A DNA stretch of 5,490 nt from Candidatus Zixiibacteriota bacterium (GCA_022563625.1 JADFNA010000145.1:1-5490); one strand, 5' to 3'; positions 1-5,490 are shown, counted from the stretch's first letter. The notes: generated by a model not told the origin, from the sequence alone. Program-made: numbers and translations.

Positions 1-294
1 GTGGCGCTCCCAGGACTGGTGAGCTTTGCTGATCGACTTTCCAGTTCAGATTTGATTGACCGCGCTGGAGGATTGACCGCCTGGGCTGATCTTTCACGCT
101 CCTATGTTAACCGGCGGGTGGGCGGCAACTCAACCCCGCTCTCCAGCGCAGGGAGGATTTATGATGGAGACATCATTTATGTCGCCCGAAAAGTGAAAAA
201 GGGCGGCGGTTTCCTCGGAACGCTTCGGGATGTATCTTTACTTGGAGCGGGCATTGCACTGAGCGCCCTGGCGATTGACCAACTCGCCAAATGA
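1..294 (+). CDS. Polysaccharide export protein (Wza-like), SLBB-domain C-terminal fragment
   Basis: This is the last 97 codons of a gene whose start lies left of the window; the GTG at base 1 looks like an internal codon because homology-type sequence begins immediately (V-A-L-P-G, like the GxVxxPG opening of an SLBB repeat). DLIDRAGGLT at residues 17-26 and DGDIIYV at 55-61 are typical of the SLBB (soluble ligand binding beta-grasp) domain of Wza/BexD-type outer-membrane auxiliary proteins. These form the outer-membrane channel through which capsule or exopolysaccharide leaves the cell. A hydrophobic stretch at about residues 78-94 follows a Lys/Gly-rich linker and may be the C-terminal membrane-inserting helix known from Wza; that is inference. 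The next gene is a Wzz-type protein, the usual functional partner. Family assignment is fairly firm; the exact ortholog cannot be given from a fragment. Confidence 0.8.
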   Translation: MALPGLVSFADRLSSSDLIDRAGGLTAWADLSRSYVNRRVGGNSTPLSSAGRIYDGDIIYVARKVKKGGGFLGTLRDVSLLGAGIALSALAIDQLAK

Positions 295-330
295 AACCGG
301 TCGAACGTAACAGACTTCTACCGGCTGATC

Positions 331-354
331 TTGCGACTGATTTTGCGACTGATT
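331..354 (+). repeat. Perfect 12-bp tandem duplication
   Basis: The unit TTGCGACTGATT occurs twice in direct succession (331-342 and 343-354). It lies between the export-protein stop and the probable wzz start at 372. If the upstream ATG at 291 is used instead, the duplication is in frame and encodes LATD followed by FATD. The length is a multiple of three, so it does not disrupt that frame. Confidence 0.9.
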
Positions 355-361
355 TAGAGAT

Positions 362-366
362 GGGGA
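362..366 (+). promoter_or_regulatory. Possible Shine-Dalgarno for the wzz start at 372
   Basis: GGGGA sits 5 bases before the ATG at 372. The alternative ATG at 291 has no purine-rich block in front of it (upstream bases are ACCAACTCGCCAA). This favours 372 as the start, although 291 has the attraction of an ATGA overlap with the upstream stop. Confidence 0.4.
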
Positions 367-371
367 CAGAC

Positions 372-1583
372 ATGACAACGGCGCCTGAGCGCACAGAGGG
401 CCAGGGCGGGACGAATTTTTGGCGCCTGCTCGAAGTTATCGCGCTTCATAAGCGTATGATTTTTGGCATGGTCAGCGTTGCAACACTCGCTTCGGCCATC
501 ATCTCGCTTCTGCTCCCTCAGTGGTATCGCGCCGAGGCGCTGTTGCTGCCCCCCAAAGAGGACCGGCTGGCGTTTTCTGCCAGCGGCTCAGGCATGGCCG
601 AATGGGCTTCGATCACCGGCGGCCTGAATCTGCCGGTGATGGTGACGCCGTCTGATGTGTATGTGCGTATGCTTGGCAGCCGCGTGACGCTTGACAGAGT
701 AATTGACAGTTTCGATTTGATCAAAAGTTATGATGTAAAAAACCTGACTGAGGCGCGGATGGCGGTTGAGGAGTATGCTGATTTCAAGGTGACGCCCGAG
801 GGACTAATTCTGATCCGCTACGAGGACAAAGACCCGGTCCGCGCCGCGCAGATAACGAATGCTTTTGTGGCGGAACTTGATCGGGTGAACAAAGAGATAT
901 TCGCGCGCCGTACAGAGGAGAGCCGTACATTTATACAAGAAACTCTGGCCGATGCCCGGGTCGAATTGGATTCCGCACGCGCTGCGCTGCGCAGTTTTCA
1001 GGAGCTGAACCGGACAATTAATCTCGATCAACAAACGTCGTTGACCATCAACTCTGCCGCCACACTCAAAGCTGATCTGGGGTCCACTGAAGTTGAATTG
1101 AGTCTCAAACGGCGCTCGCTGTCGGCATCGCACCCGGAAGTAATCGAACTGTCCGGCAAAGTCTCAGCGCTCAAAAATAAAATCTCAGAACTGGAATTCG
1201 GCTCGTCCGACAGTTCGTATTTTTCACTCCCGGTGGCCGAAACCCCCCGCCTGATGGCGGCCTTGGCCGAACTGACGACACGTGTCCGGATAGCAGAGAA
1301 TCTATTCGAAAACTTGCGCCTGCAATTAAACGAAGTCCGTATTCAAGAGAAGAAGGAAGCGCCGAATTTGCCCGTGCTCGATCCGGCCACCCCGCCCGAA
1401 CTGCGTTTCTGGCCTAAACGAAACCTGATTGTAGGAGTATCTTTTGCAATTTCTTTGGCCCTGGCGATTTTCCTGGCGCTGTTTATTGAGTATCTTGCTG
1501 GCCTGGAACGGCGCAGTCCCGAAGATTTTCGGCGCGCCAGTTTCTTTCTCAGGACCGTCTTCTGGCGCGGCCGGACGCCTTAA
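372..1583 (+). CDS. Wzz/PCP-family polysaccharide chain-length determinant, no kinase domain
   Basis: Inner-membrane polysaccharide co-polymerase that would set glycan chain length together with a Wzy polymerase or export complex. Numbering from ATG 372 (403 aa): TM1 at about 29-49, then the Wzz entry motif with the YRAEALLLPP block (52-61) and SDVYVRMLGSR (94-104); a long, charged, probably coiled-coil periplasmic region at about 165-330; a Pro-rich segment (PNLPVLDPATPPELRFWPKR, 331-350) and TM2 at about 351-373. Pro-rich sequence just before TM2 is a family hallmark. Only about 30 residues follow TM2, with no Walker A motif or Tyr-rich tail, so this is not a fused Wzc-type tyrosine kinase. 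Start: 372 has GGGGA upstream and puts NFWRLLEVIALHKR near the N-terminus, as is usual for such proteins. ATG 291 would add 27 hydrophilic residues and overlap the upstream stop by 4 bases; ATG 360 is a third option. Length is somewhat above short Wzz proteins, due to the coiled coil. Confidence 0.88.
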   Translation: MTTAPERTEGQGGTNFWRLLEVIALHKRMIFGMVSVATLASAIISLLLPQWYRAEALLLPPKEDRLAFSASGSGMAEWASITGGLNLPVMVTPSDVYVRMLGSRVTLDRVIDSFDLIKSYDVKNLTEARMAVEEYADFKVTPEGLILIRYEDKDPVRAAQITNAFVAELDRVNKEIFARRTEESRTFIQETLADARVELDSARAALRSFQELNRTINLDQQTSLTINSAATLKADLGSTEVELSLKRRSLSASHPEVIELSGKVSALKNKISELEFGSSDSSYFSLPVAETPRLMAALAELTTRVRIAENLFENLRLQLNEVRIQEKKEAPNLPVLDPATPPELRFWPKRNLIVGVSFAISLALAIFLALFIEYLAGLERRSPEDFRRASFFLRTVFWRGRTP

Positions 1584-1675
1584 GCGGTGATCGAACAGGG
1601 CTAACACACCACAAGAGTTTCAGAAAACACTTCAAGATAGCGCTGCTAAAAGGCGCTTCAAAATAAAGCGGAATC

Positions 1676-2680
1676 ATGAACAACATCGGAATAATCGGCA
1701 TCGGAGATTGGGGCAAGAATCTGCTGCGCAATTTCTATAATCTCACCGATGGCAGGCTCAGTATCGCCTGTGACTCAGACGAAAAACGCCGCAACGCAGC
1801 CGAACGCGCATATCCAGACCTGGCAACAACTGACAATTATGATGATCTGATCAACGATAAGAATATTGGGGCTGTTGTCATAGCCACCCCGCCGGTTTCG
1901 CATTTTGAATTGGCTATGCGCGCGATCGAGTCCGGCAAAGATGTGTTTGTGGAAAAGCCGCTGGTTCTCTCAGTTGCCGAGGGAGAAAAACTGGTGGCAG
2001 AGGCGGAAAAGCGTAAACGAATCATTATGGTCGGCCACATTATGGTCTATCATCAGGCCACCCTGTATCTCAAAGAGCTGATTTCATCAGGCGAATTGGG
2101 TGAGATCTATTACATGTACGCCAGCCGCGTAAATCTGGGCAAGGTGCGCTCAGTAGAAAACTCCTGGTGGTCGTTTGCTCCGCATGATATTTCTATCATT
2201 TTGTTCCTGATGGAGTCCGATCCGGTGCGGGTGACTTCGGCCGGTTCGGCGTATTTGCAAAAAGGGATTGAAGATGTCGTGTTTACGACATTGCGATTCG
2301 CCGACGGGAAAATGGCGCATATTCATGTCAGCTGGCTTGATCCCCACAAAGAGCGAAAGATTACCGTGGTTGGCTCCAAGAAAATGGTGGTGTTTGATGA
2401 TACCCAGGCCTCCGAGAAGATTCGTTTGTATGACAAAGGCGCCGACCGCAAGCAGGACTATGAAAGTTATGCCGGGTATCTGTCACTGCGCACCGGTGTT
2501 ATTGTCATCCCCAAAATCCAGGGAGGCGAACCGCTGGCGGATGAATGCAGGCATTTTTTGGAATGTATAGAAACGCGCGAAAAGCCCCGTTCCGATGGCG
2601 CCGAAGGACTGCGGACGTTGCGCGTTCTGAGTGCCGCACAACAGTCCCTCGAGCAGGGCGGCGCGCCGATCGATTTGTAG
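1676..2680 (+). CDS. Gfo/Idh/MocA-family nucleotide-sugar oxidoreductase (WlbA/WbpB-like)
   Basis: A 334-aa NAD(P)-dependent dehydrogenase of normal family length. The N-terminus carries the Rossmann dinucleotide motif GIGDWGKN (8-15), with acidic D33 at the end of the second strand region, which favours NAD. EKP at 93-95 holds the conserved lysine of this superfamily, followed by GH at 120-121. APHDIS at 168-173 supplies the His/Asp pair expected in the C-terminal substrate domain. SWLDPHKERK (219-228) and the tail with CRHFLECIETREKPRSDG (291-308) resemble WlbA/WbpB, which oxidise C3 of UDP-N-acetylglucosaminuronic acid to a 3-keto sugar. The following acyltransferase and aminotransferase supply the next two steps, which supports that role. 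The exact substrate is inferred: related Gfo/Idh enzymes act on other sugars. The start is well supported, because the Rossmann strand begins at residue 3; the ribosome site (CGGA nearby) is weak. A 92-bp gap separates it from wzz. Confidence 0.85.
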   Translation: MNNIGIIGIGDWGKNLLRNFYNLTDGRLSIACDSDEKRRNAAERAYPDLATTDNYDDLINDKNIGAVVIATPPVSHFELAMRAIESGKDVFVEKPLVLSVAEGEKLVAEAEKRKRIIMVGHIMVYHQATLYLKELISSGELGEIYYMYASRVNLGKVRSVENSWWSFAPHDISIILFLMESDPVRVTSAGSAYLQKGIEDVVFTTLRFADGKMAHIHVSWLDPHKERKITVVGSKKMVVFDDTQASEKIRLYDKGADRKQDYESYAGYLSLRTGVIVIPKIQGGEPLADECRHFLECIETREKPRSDGAEGLRTLRVLSAAQQSLEQGGAPIDL

Positions 2681-2732
2681 CGGCGCTGTTTGAACGGCAG
2701 TAACTTAAAGATAAACAGAGCGAAGATACCTT

Positions 2733-3491
2733 ATGTCAAATTCGATTGTGTCATCAAGCGCGAAACTTGGCCAGAACACCAGTCACGGGGAGTTTTGCGT
2801 GTTTGGAGACAATGTAACTGTCGGAGACGGCTGTGTAATCGGTCATGGGGTAAAGATACACGCTGATTCTGTCATCGGTGACAATGTGCGCATTGACGAC
2901 AACGCGGTGATCGGCAAATTCCCCATGAAAGCCGCCAATTCGGCTGTCACAAAAGAGCAGATACTTGAAGGCGCGGCAATCGCATCGAACTGCATCATAG
3001 GGACAAACGTCGTCATCTATCGTGGGTGCCGCATAGGCGGCAAGGTACTGGTTGCCGATCTGGCGACCGTGCGTGAAAATGTTTCTGTGGGCGAATTCAC
3101 GATTGTTGGGCGAGGGGTGACGATTGAAAACTTCTGCGAGATTGGCCGTTACTGCAAGCTCGAATCCAACGTGTATCTGTGCGCATACTCGAAGCTAGAA
3201 GACCGTGTCTTTGTGGCCCCGTGCGCCGCGACCTCAAATGACAATTACATGGGCCGCTCAAAGGAGCGCTTCAAACATTTCAAAGGCGTGACAGTTCTCA
3301 AGGGCGGCCGGATCGGTGTTAACGCCACGATTCTGCCGGGCAAAACTATCGGCGCTGATTCACAGGTGGCCGGGGGAGCGCTGGTTACCCGCGACACTCC
3401 CGCAAAGAAAATTGTTGCCGGAGCGCCGGCCAGAGAATGGCGCGACGTGGCTGCCGAACAGCTTCTGGAAAACCAGGACTGGCCCGAATAA
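2733..3491 (+). CDS. Left-handed beta-helix (hexapeptide repeat) acyltransferase, probably sugar N-acyltransferase
   Basis: A 252-aa protein made largely of hexapeptide repeats ([LIV]-G-x4 pattern), seen from about residue 23 (VFGDNVTVGDG) to about 215 with few breaks, as in trimeric LbH acyl-CoA-dependent transferases. A break at about 62-82 (GKFPMKAANSAVTKEQILEG) looks like a loop leaving the helix. The C-terminal half resembles WbpD/WlbB: EDRVFVAPCAATSNDNYMGR (156-175), a loop rich in Lys/Arg/His, then IGVNATILPGKTIGADSQVA (194-213) and the closing VAGAPAREW (228-236). WlbB-type enzymes acetylate the C3 amino group of a UDP-3-amino sugar. It is longer than WbpD-type proteins (about 190-200 aa) because of extra N-terminal coils, so the acceptor could differ; an O-acetyltransferase role cannot be excluded. 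It sits between the dehydrogenase (52 bp upstream) and the aminotransferase, matching an N-acylating step. Start ATG 2733 has no strong Shine-Dalgarno. Confidence 0.82.
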   Translation: MSNSIVSSSAKLGQNTSHGEFCVFGDNVTVGDGCVIGHGVKIHADSVIGDNVRIDDNAVIGKFPMKAANSAVTKEQILEGAAIASNCIIGTNVVIYRGCRIGGKVLVADLATVRENVSVGEFTIVGRGVTIENFCEIGRYCKLESNVYLCAYSKLEDRVFVAPCAATSNDNYMGRSKERFKHFKGVTVLKGGRIGVNATILPGKTIGADSQVAGGALVTRDTPAKKIVAGAPAREWRDVAAEQLLENQDWPE

Positions 3492-3619
3492 TTTTTACCG
3501 ACCTGTCTGAATTGGAACTTATCGGTATTAGTATAGTATGAGCGTTTGTTAGCTTAAAAGAATCAAGTTTTGGATTCGGCGTAATTATCTGACATCGAAA
3601 AATCTAAGGGACTACTTAA
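3492..3619 (+). promoter_or_regulatory. AT-rich 128-bp intergenic gap with a weak promoter candidate
   Basis: This is the longest non-coding gap in the window and is visibly AT-rich. A weak sigma70-like pair can be drawn: TTGGAA (3512-3517) and TAGTAT (3534-3539), 16 bases apart, each matching consensus at 4 of 6 positions; the overlapping TATAGT (3532-3537) is a better -10 but leaves only 14 bases. An inverted repeat TACCGA/TCGGTA (3496-3501 and 3522-3527) surrounds the -35 candidate but has a 20-base loop and no T-run after it, so it is not a convincing terminator. The gap could hold a secondary promoter for the aminotransferase and cupin genes; this is inference. Confidence 0.25.
3605..3611 (+). 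promoter_or_regulatory. Shine-Dalgarno deciding the GTG start at 3620
   Basis: TAAGGGA ends 8 bases before GTG 3620, normal spacing. In-frame GTG codons at 3662 and 3677 are closer to the start of recognisable family sequence but have no comparable site, so 3620 is preferred. Confidence 0.6.
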
Positions 3620-4771
3620 GTGACAACTTCCAGCTCTACCAAACCAACAGGCGCCCCAACGGTGGCCGTAACACCTGTGCCGCTGCTTGATCTCAAGCGC
3701 CAGTATCTGACAATCAAAGACGAACTCGATCGGGCCGTCCTGAACGTACTCGACCACGGCAAGTTTATTCTCGGGCCTGAGGTCAAAGAGCTTGAAGCAA
3801 AAATCGCCGAATACAGCGGATGCAAATATGGCATAGGAGTAAATTCGGGCACTGATGCTTTGATTCTCGGATTGAAAAGCCTCGGAATAGGTCCGGGTGA
3901 TGAGGTCATAACGACATCACTTTCTTGGATCGCCACGGCGAACTCAATCACACTTACGGGTGCGACACCGGTTTTCGCTGATGTGCAAGACGACCTGAAC
4001 ATAGATCCGCGGAGCGTTGAACGGTTGATAACAGACAATACCAAAGCTTTACTGCCCGTTCATTTCAACGGTAAGGTCTGCGAAATGGATGAACTCACAA
4101 CGATTGCCGAAAAACATAACCTGAAATTGATCGAAGACGCTGCTCAGGCATTTTCAGCTCGATATAAAGACAATATTGCCGGCTCTTTCGGCGACGTTGC
4201 GTGCTTCAGCATGAACCCGATGAAAATATTTGCGGGGTTGGGAGAAGCGGGTATGATCCTTACCGATAGTGTTGAAATCAAAGATAGATTGCATTCACTC
4301 CGCTATGCCGGTACTGTCGACAGGGAGATCTGTGTTGAACCCGGCTATAACAGCCGATTGGATACGATACAGGCAGCGATGCTGTTGAAACGATTCGACA
4401 GATTAGATGAAGTGATCGAAAAAAGGAGAGAGATAGCGAATATTTACAACGAAAAACTTCACGACATTGTTATGACACCAGTAAATTCCGAATCAGACGG
4501 GCATGTATATTACGCTTACACAATTCTTGCTGATGATAGGGACGATCTTAAAGAGTTTTTGGAGTCGGAGGGAATCGAGACCAAGATTCGCCATCCCGTG
4601 CTGATGCCGCAGCAACCGGCTTACAAAGAAAATGCGAGGGGTGAATTCTCAAACGCTGAAAGAGTTGTCGCTAAAATTCTCAGCCTCCCTATCGGAGAAC
4701 ATTTAGATCGGGACGATATTGATTTCGTTTGCTCTTCGATTTCAGACTTTTATCAGAAGTACTCGAATTGA
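3620..4771 (+). CDS. DegT/DnrJ/EryC1/StrS-family PLP-dependent sugar aminotransferase
   Basis: A 383-aa fold-type I aminotransferase that would convert a keto nucleotide sugar to an amino sugar, using PLP and probably glutamate. Visible landmarks: PLLDLKRQY (21-29) at the usual family start; NSGTDAL (75-81), the PLP phosphate-binding loop; VHFNGKVCEMDEL (147-159), where VHxxG is standard; EDAAQ (172-176), whose Asp contacts the PLP ring nitrogen; Lys202 in FSMNPMK as the Schiff-base lysine; and GYNSRLD (242-248). Together with the upstream dehydrogenase and acyltransferase it fits the WlbC/WbpE step, transamination at C3. Two active-site surroundings differ from the common pattern: FSMNPMKIFAGLGEAG replaces the usual FSFxPxKxLGxxGxxG, and RHPVLMPQQPAY replaces the usual YPxPLHxQPAY. 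A Ser/Thr/Pro-rich 20-residue leader precedes the conserved part. The gene is more AT-rich than its upstream neighbours. The family call is firm; substrate and product are inferred. Confidence 0.92.
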   Translation: MTTSSSTKPTGAPTVAVTPVPLLDLKRQYLTIKDELDRAVLNVLDHGKFILGPEVKELEAKIAEYSGCKYGIGVNSGTDALILGLKSLGIGPGDEVITTSLSWIATANSITLTGATPVFADVQDDLNIDPRSVERLITDNTKALLPVHFNGKVCEMDELTTIAEKHNLKLIEDAAQAFSARYKDNIAGSFGDVACFSMNPMKIFAGLGEAGMILTDSVEIKDRLHSLRYAGTVDREICVEPGYNSRLDTIQAAMLLKRFDRLDEVIEKRREIANIYNEKLHDIVMTPVNSESDGHVYYAYTILADDRDDLKEFLESEGIETKIRHPVLMPQQPAYKENARGEFSNAERVVAKILSLPIGEHLDRDDIDFVCSSISDFYQKYSN

Positions 4772-5259
4772 AGAAACCCATAGTGATTTATAACTCTGAG
4801 GATGTCTTTGAACTAAAGGATTCAGATCTACACGCCCTAAAAGAGTCTGCAAGGATTTCGTCATTAAGACGAGCCAGAATCTGTTTACATCGAAGCGAAG
4901 AAGAGTCTGTTCAGGAGATGATATTGTGCGTATATCGAGGCAGCTATGTTCGCCCTCACCGGCATAACGGAAAATCCGAATCGTTTCATCTGATCGAAGG
5001 CGATCTCAGTGTGCTGTTATTCGATGATGAGGGAGAGATATTCAGAAGGGTCGAGCTCGGCGCATCCGGCGGCAATAAGAATCTCCTTTATAGATTGTCG
5101 GTAAATGCCTGGCATACTATCCTTCCCCGCTCGGAATTCGTAATTTTTCATGAGGTAACTAACGGTCCGTTTGTCCGGTCAGACACCGAGTATGCTAAAT
5201 GGTCTCCCCATGAATCGGAAATTGACGAGGTGGAAAGATATATGAAAAAAATATCCTGA
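4768..5259 (+). CDS. wbuC: WbuC-family cupin-fold protein
   Basis: A 163-aa small cupin of the kind found in O-antigen and other polysaccharide clusters (WbuC); the family's biochemical role is not established. From TTG 4768: RARICLH (35-41) and an EM pair (50-51) precede the metal-binding cupin core SYVRPHRH (59-66) with H64 and H66, E71 in KSESFHLIEGDL as possible third ligand, and AWH (114-116) with H116 as fourth. NGPF (132-135) near the C-terminus is also typical. It is not QdtA/FdtA-like, since the PHRH and FDDEG features match WbuC better. Start: TTG 4768 overlaps the aminotransferase TGA as TTGA, suggesting translational coupling, with only a weak GAAG upstream. The frame stays open to another TTG at 4729, which would add 13 residues and a 43-base overlap; I consider that less likely. 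The stop codon lies inside a hairpin shared with the convergent minus-strand gene. Confidence 0.8.
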   Translation: MKKPIVIYNSEDVFELKDSDLHALKESARISSLRRARICLHRSEEESVQEMILCVYRGSYVRPHRHNGKSESFHLIEGDLSVLLFDDEGEIFRRVELGASGGNKNLLYRLSVNAWHTILPRSEFVIFHEVTNGPFVRSDTEYAKWSPHESEIDEVERYMKKIS

Positions 5260-5273
5260 GACTGTTTCTCAGG
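5245..5273 (-). terminator. Rho-independent terminator of the minus-strand gene, overlapping both stop codons
   Basis: CCTGAGA (5255-5261) and TCTCAGG (5267-5273) form a perfect 7-bp stem with a 5-base loop. Read on the minus strand, the stem is followed by ATA and then seven T (complement of 5245-5251), a good intrinsic terminator. Read on the plus strand it is followed by CTTTGTGT, a poor U-tract, so termination of the plus-strand operon here is less certain. The plus-strand stop (5257-5259) and the minus-strand stop (5271-5269) each fall in one arm. Confidence 0.75.
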
Positions 5274-5490
5274 CTTTGTGTACATACTCAAGCGAGCTCT
5301 TTTCGATTTCATTCCAGTTCGACTCGACCCAGCCGATTACTTCTTCAACTCCCTTTTCGATACTTACTTCAGGCTCCCAATCCAATTCCGACCGAGATTT
5401 CGATGAATCAATAATATATGCCTTATCCTGTCCGGGGCGTTCCTCGACGATTTGGGTAACTTCGTCCAAATTTACACTCATATTTTCAAA
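5269..5490 (-). CDS. rmlB: dTDP-glucose 4,6-dehydratase (RmlB-like), C-terminal fragment
   Basis: The minus-strand frame is open from the right window edge to the TGA at 5271-5269, giving about 73 C-terminal residues of a gene that begins outside the window. The ATG at 5481 is almost certainly internal, since coding sequence (F-E-N) continues upstream of it without a stop. VEERPGQDKAYIIDSSKSR followed by ELDWEP matches the C-terminal signature of RmlB-type short-chain dehydratases (usually V-x-DRPGHDxRYAIDxxKxxxELGWxP), and a W-containing helix (EEVIGWVESNW) follows as in the family. RmlB converts dTDP-glucose to dTDP-4-keto-6-deoxyglucose, the entry to rhamnose and other deoxysugars. Gln replaces the common His in RPGHD, a substitution I regard as ordinary. 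Other NAD-dependent nucleotide-sugar epimerases or dehydratases remain possible from so short a piece. It is convergent with the plus-strand genes, 9 bp from the cupin gene. Confidence 0.78.
   Translation of the reverse strand, partial: FENMSVNLDEVTQIVEERPGQDKAYIIDSSKSRSELDWEPEVSIEKGVEEVIGWVESNWNEIEKSSLEYVHKA

Noticed and set aside
173..394. Minus-strand open frame of 73 codons with Ser/Val/Ala/Arg repeats (SKSVAKSVARSAG)
   Set aside because: It is antisense to the export-protein end and the wzz start. Its repetitive look comes from the 12-bp tandem duplication, and it has no recognisable family features.
1639..1657. Small hairpin AGCGCT/GGCGCT in the gap before the oxidoreductase gene
   Set aside because: The stem is 5-6 bp including a G-T pair and has no T-run on either strand, so it does not qualify as a terminator.
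2268..2570. Plus-strand open frame of 100 codons inside the oxidoreductase gene
   Set aside because: It is out of frame with the conserved oxidoreductase C-terminal domain, and its composition (many W, R, C, P) is typical of a frame-shifted reading.
2681..2732. Gap between oxidoreductase and acyltransferase genes checked for regulatory signals
   Set aside because: The 52 bases show no convincing promoter, hairpin or strong ribosome site; the two genes are probably co-transcribed.
3496..3527. Inverted repeat TACCGA/TCGGTA after the acyltransferase gene
   Set aside because: A 6-bp stem with a 20-base loop and no following T-run is too weak to call a terminator, and a chance origin cannot be excluded for an operator.
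3616..4044. Minus-strand open frame of 142 codons opposite the aminotransferase
   Set aside because: The plus strand here encodes clear aminotransferase motifs; the antisense protein is Ser-rich with no domain signal, as expected for a shadow frame.
1..5490. Search for mobile elements, CRISPR repeats, tRNA/rRNA, or defence and toxin genes
   Set aside because: No repeated spacers, transposase motifs, terminal inverted repeats or RNA-gene signatures were seen. Coding sequence of ordinary polysaccharide families accounts for nearly the whole window.

Overview
The window is part of a surface-polysaccharide (O-antigen, capsule or exopolysaccharide) gene cluster from a Gram-negative bacterium. The Gram-negative call rests on the left edge: the tail of a Wza-like outer-membrane export protein next to an inner-membrane Wzz-type chain-length regulator. 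No marker in the window fixes a phylum. Base composition is mixed by eye: the left two thirds are moderately GC-rich, while the aminotransferase, the cupin gene and the right edge are clearly more AT-rich.

Layout, plus strand: (1) 1-294, C-terminal end of an SLBB-domain polysaccharide export protein, cut by the window edge; (2) 372-1583, Wzz/PCP chain-length determinant without a kinase domain (a start at 291 is also possible); (3) 1676-2680, Gfo/Idh/MocA oxidoreductase of the WlbA/WbpB type; (4) 2733-3491, left-handed beta-helix (hexapeptide) acyltransferase; (5) 3620-4771, DegT/DnrJ/EryC1/StrS PLP aminotransferase; (6) 4768-5259, WbuC-type cupin starting at a TTG that overlaps the aminotransferase stop. 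On the minus strand, 5490-5269 is the C-terminal end of a dTDP-glucose 4,6-dehydratase (RmlB-like) that converges on the plus-strand genes. The two gene sets end 9 bp apart, and one hairpin contains both stop codons.

How the genes fit together: oxidoreductase, acyltransferase and aminotransferase follow one another in the same functional order as wlbA-wlbB-wlbC of Bordetella and wbpB-wbpD-wbpE of Pseudomonas aeruginosa. That suggests C3 oxidation, C3 transamination and N-acylation of a nucleotide sugar, giving a 3-acylamino sugar such as UDP-GlcNAc3NAcA. The sugar would be built into a glycan whose length and export are handled by the Wzz and Wza-like proteins. Substrate identity is inference: no UDP-GlcNAc 6-dehydrogenase, 2-epimerase, glycosyltransferase, flippase or polymerase lies in the window.

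I found no RNA gene, CRISPR array, insertion sequence or clearly undescribed system. The points most worth a second look are the shared terminator with two embedded stops, the composition change at about 3490-3620, the variant active-site surroundings of the aminotransferase, and the tandem repeat at the ambiguous wzz start.
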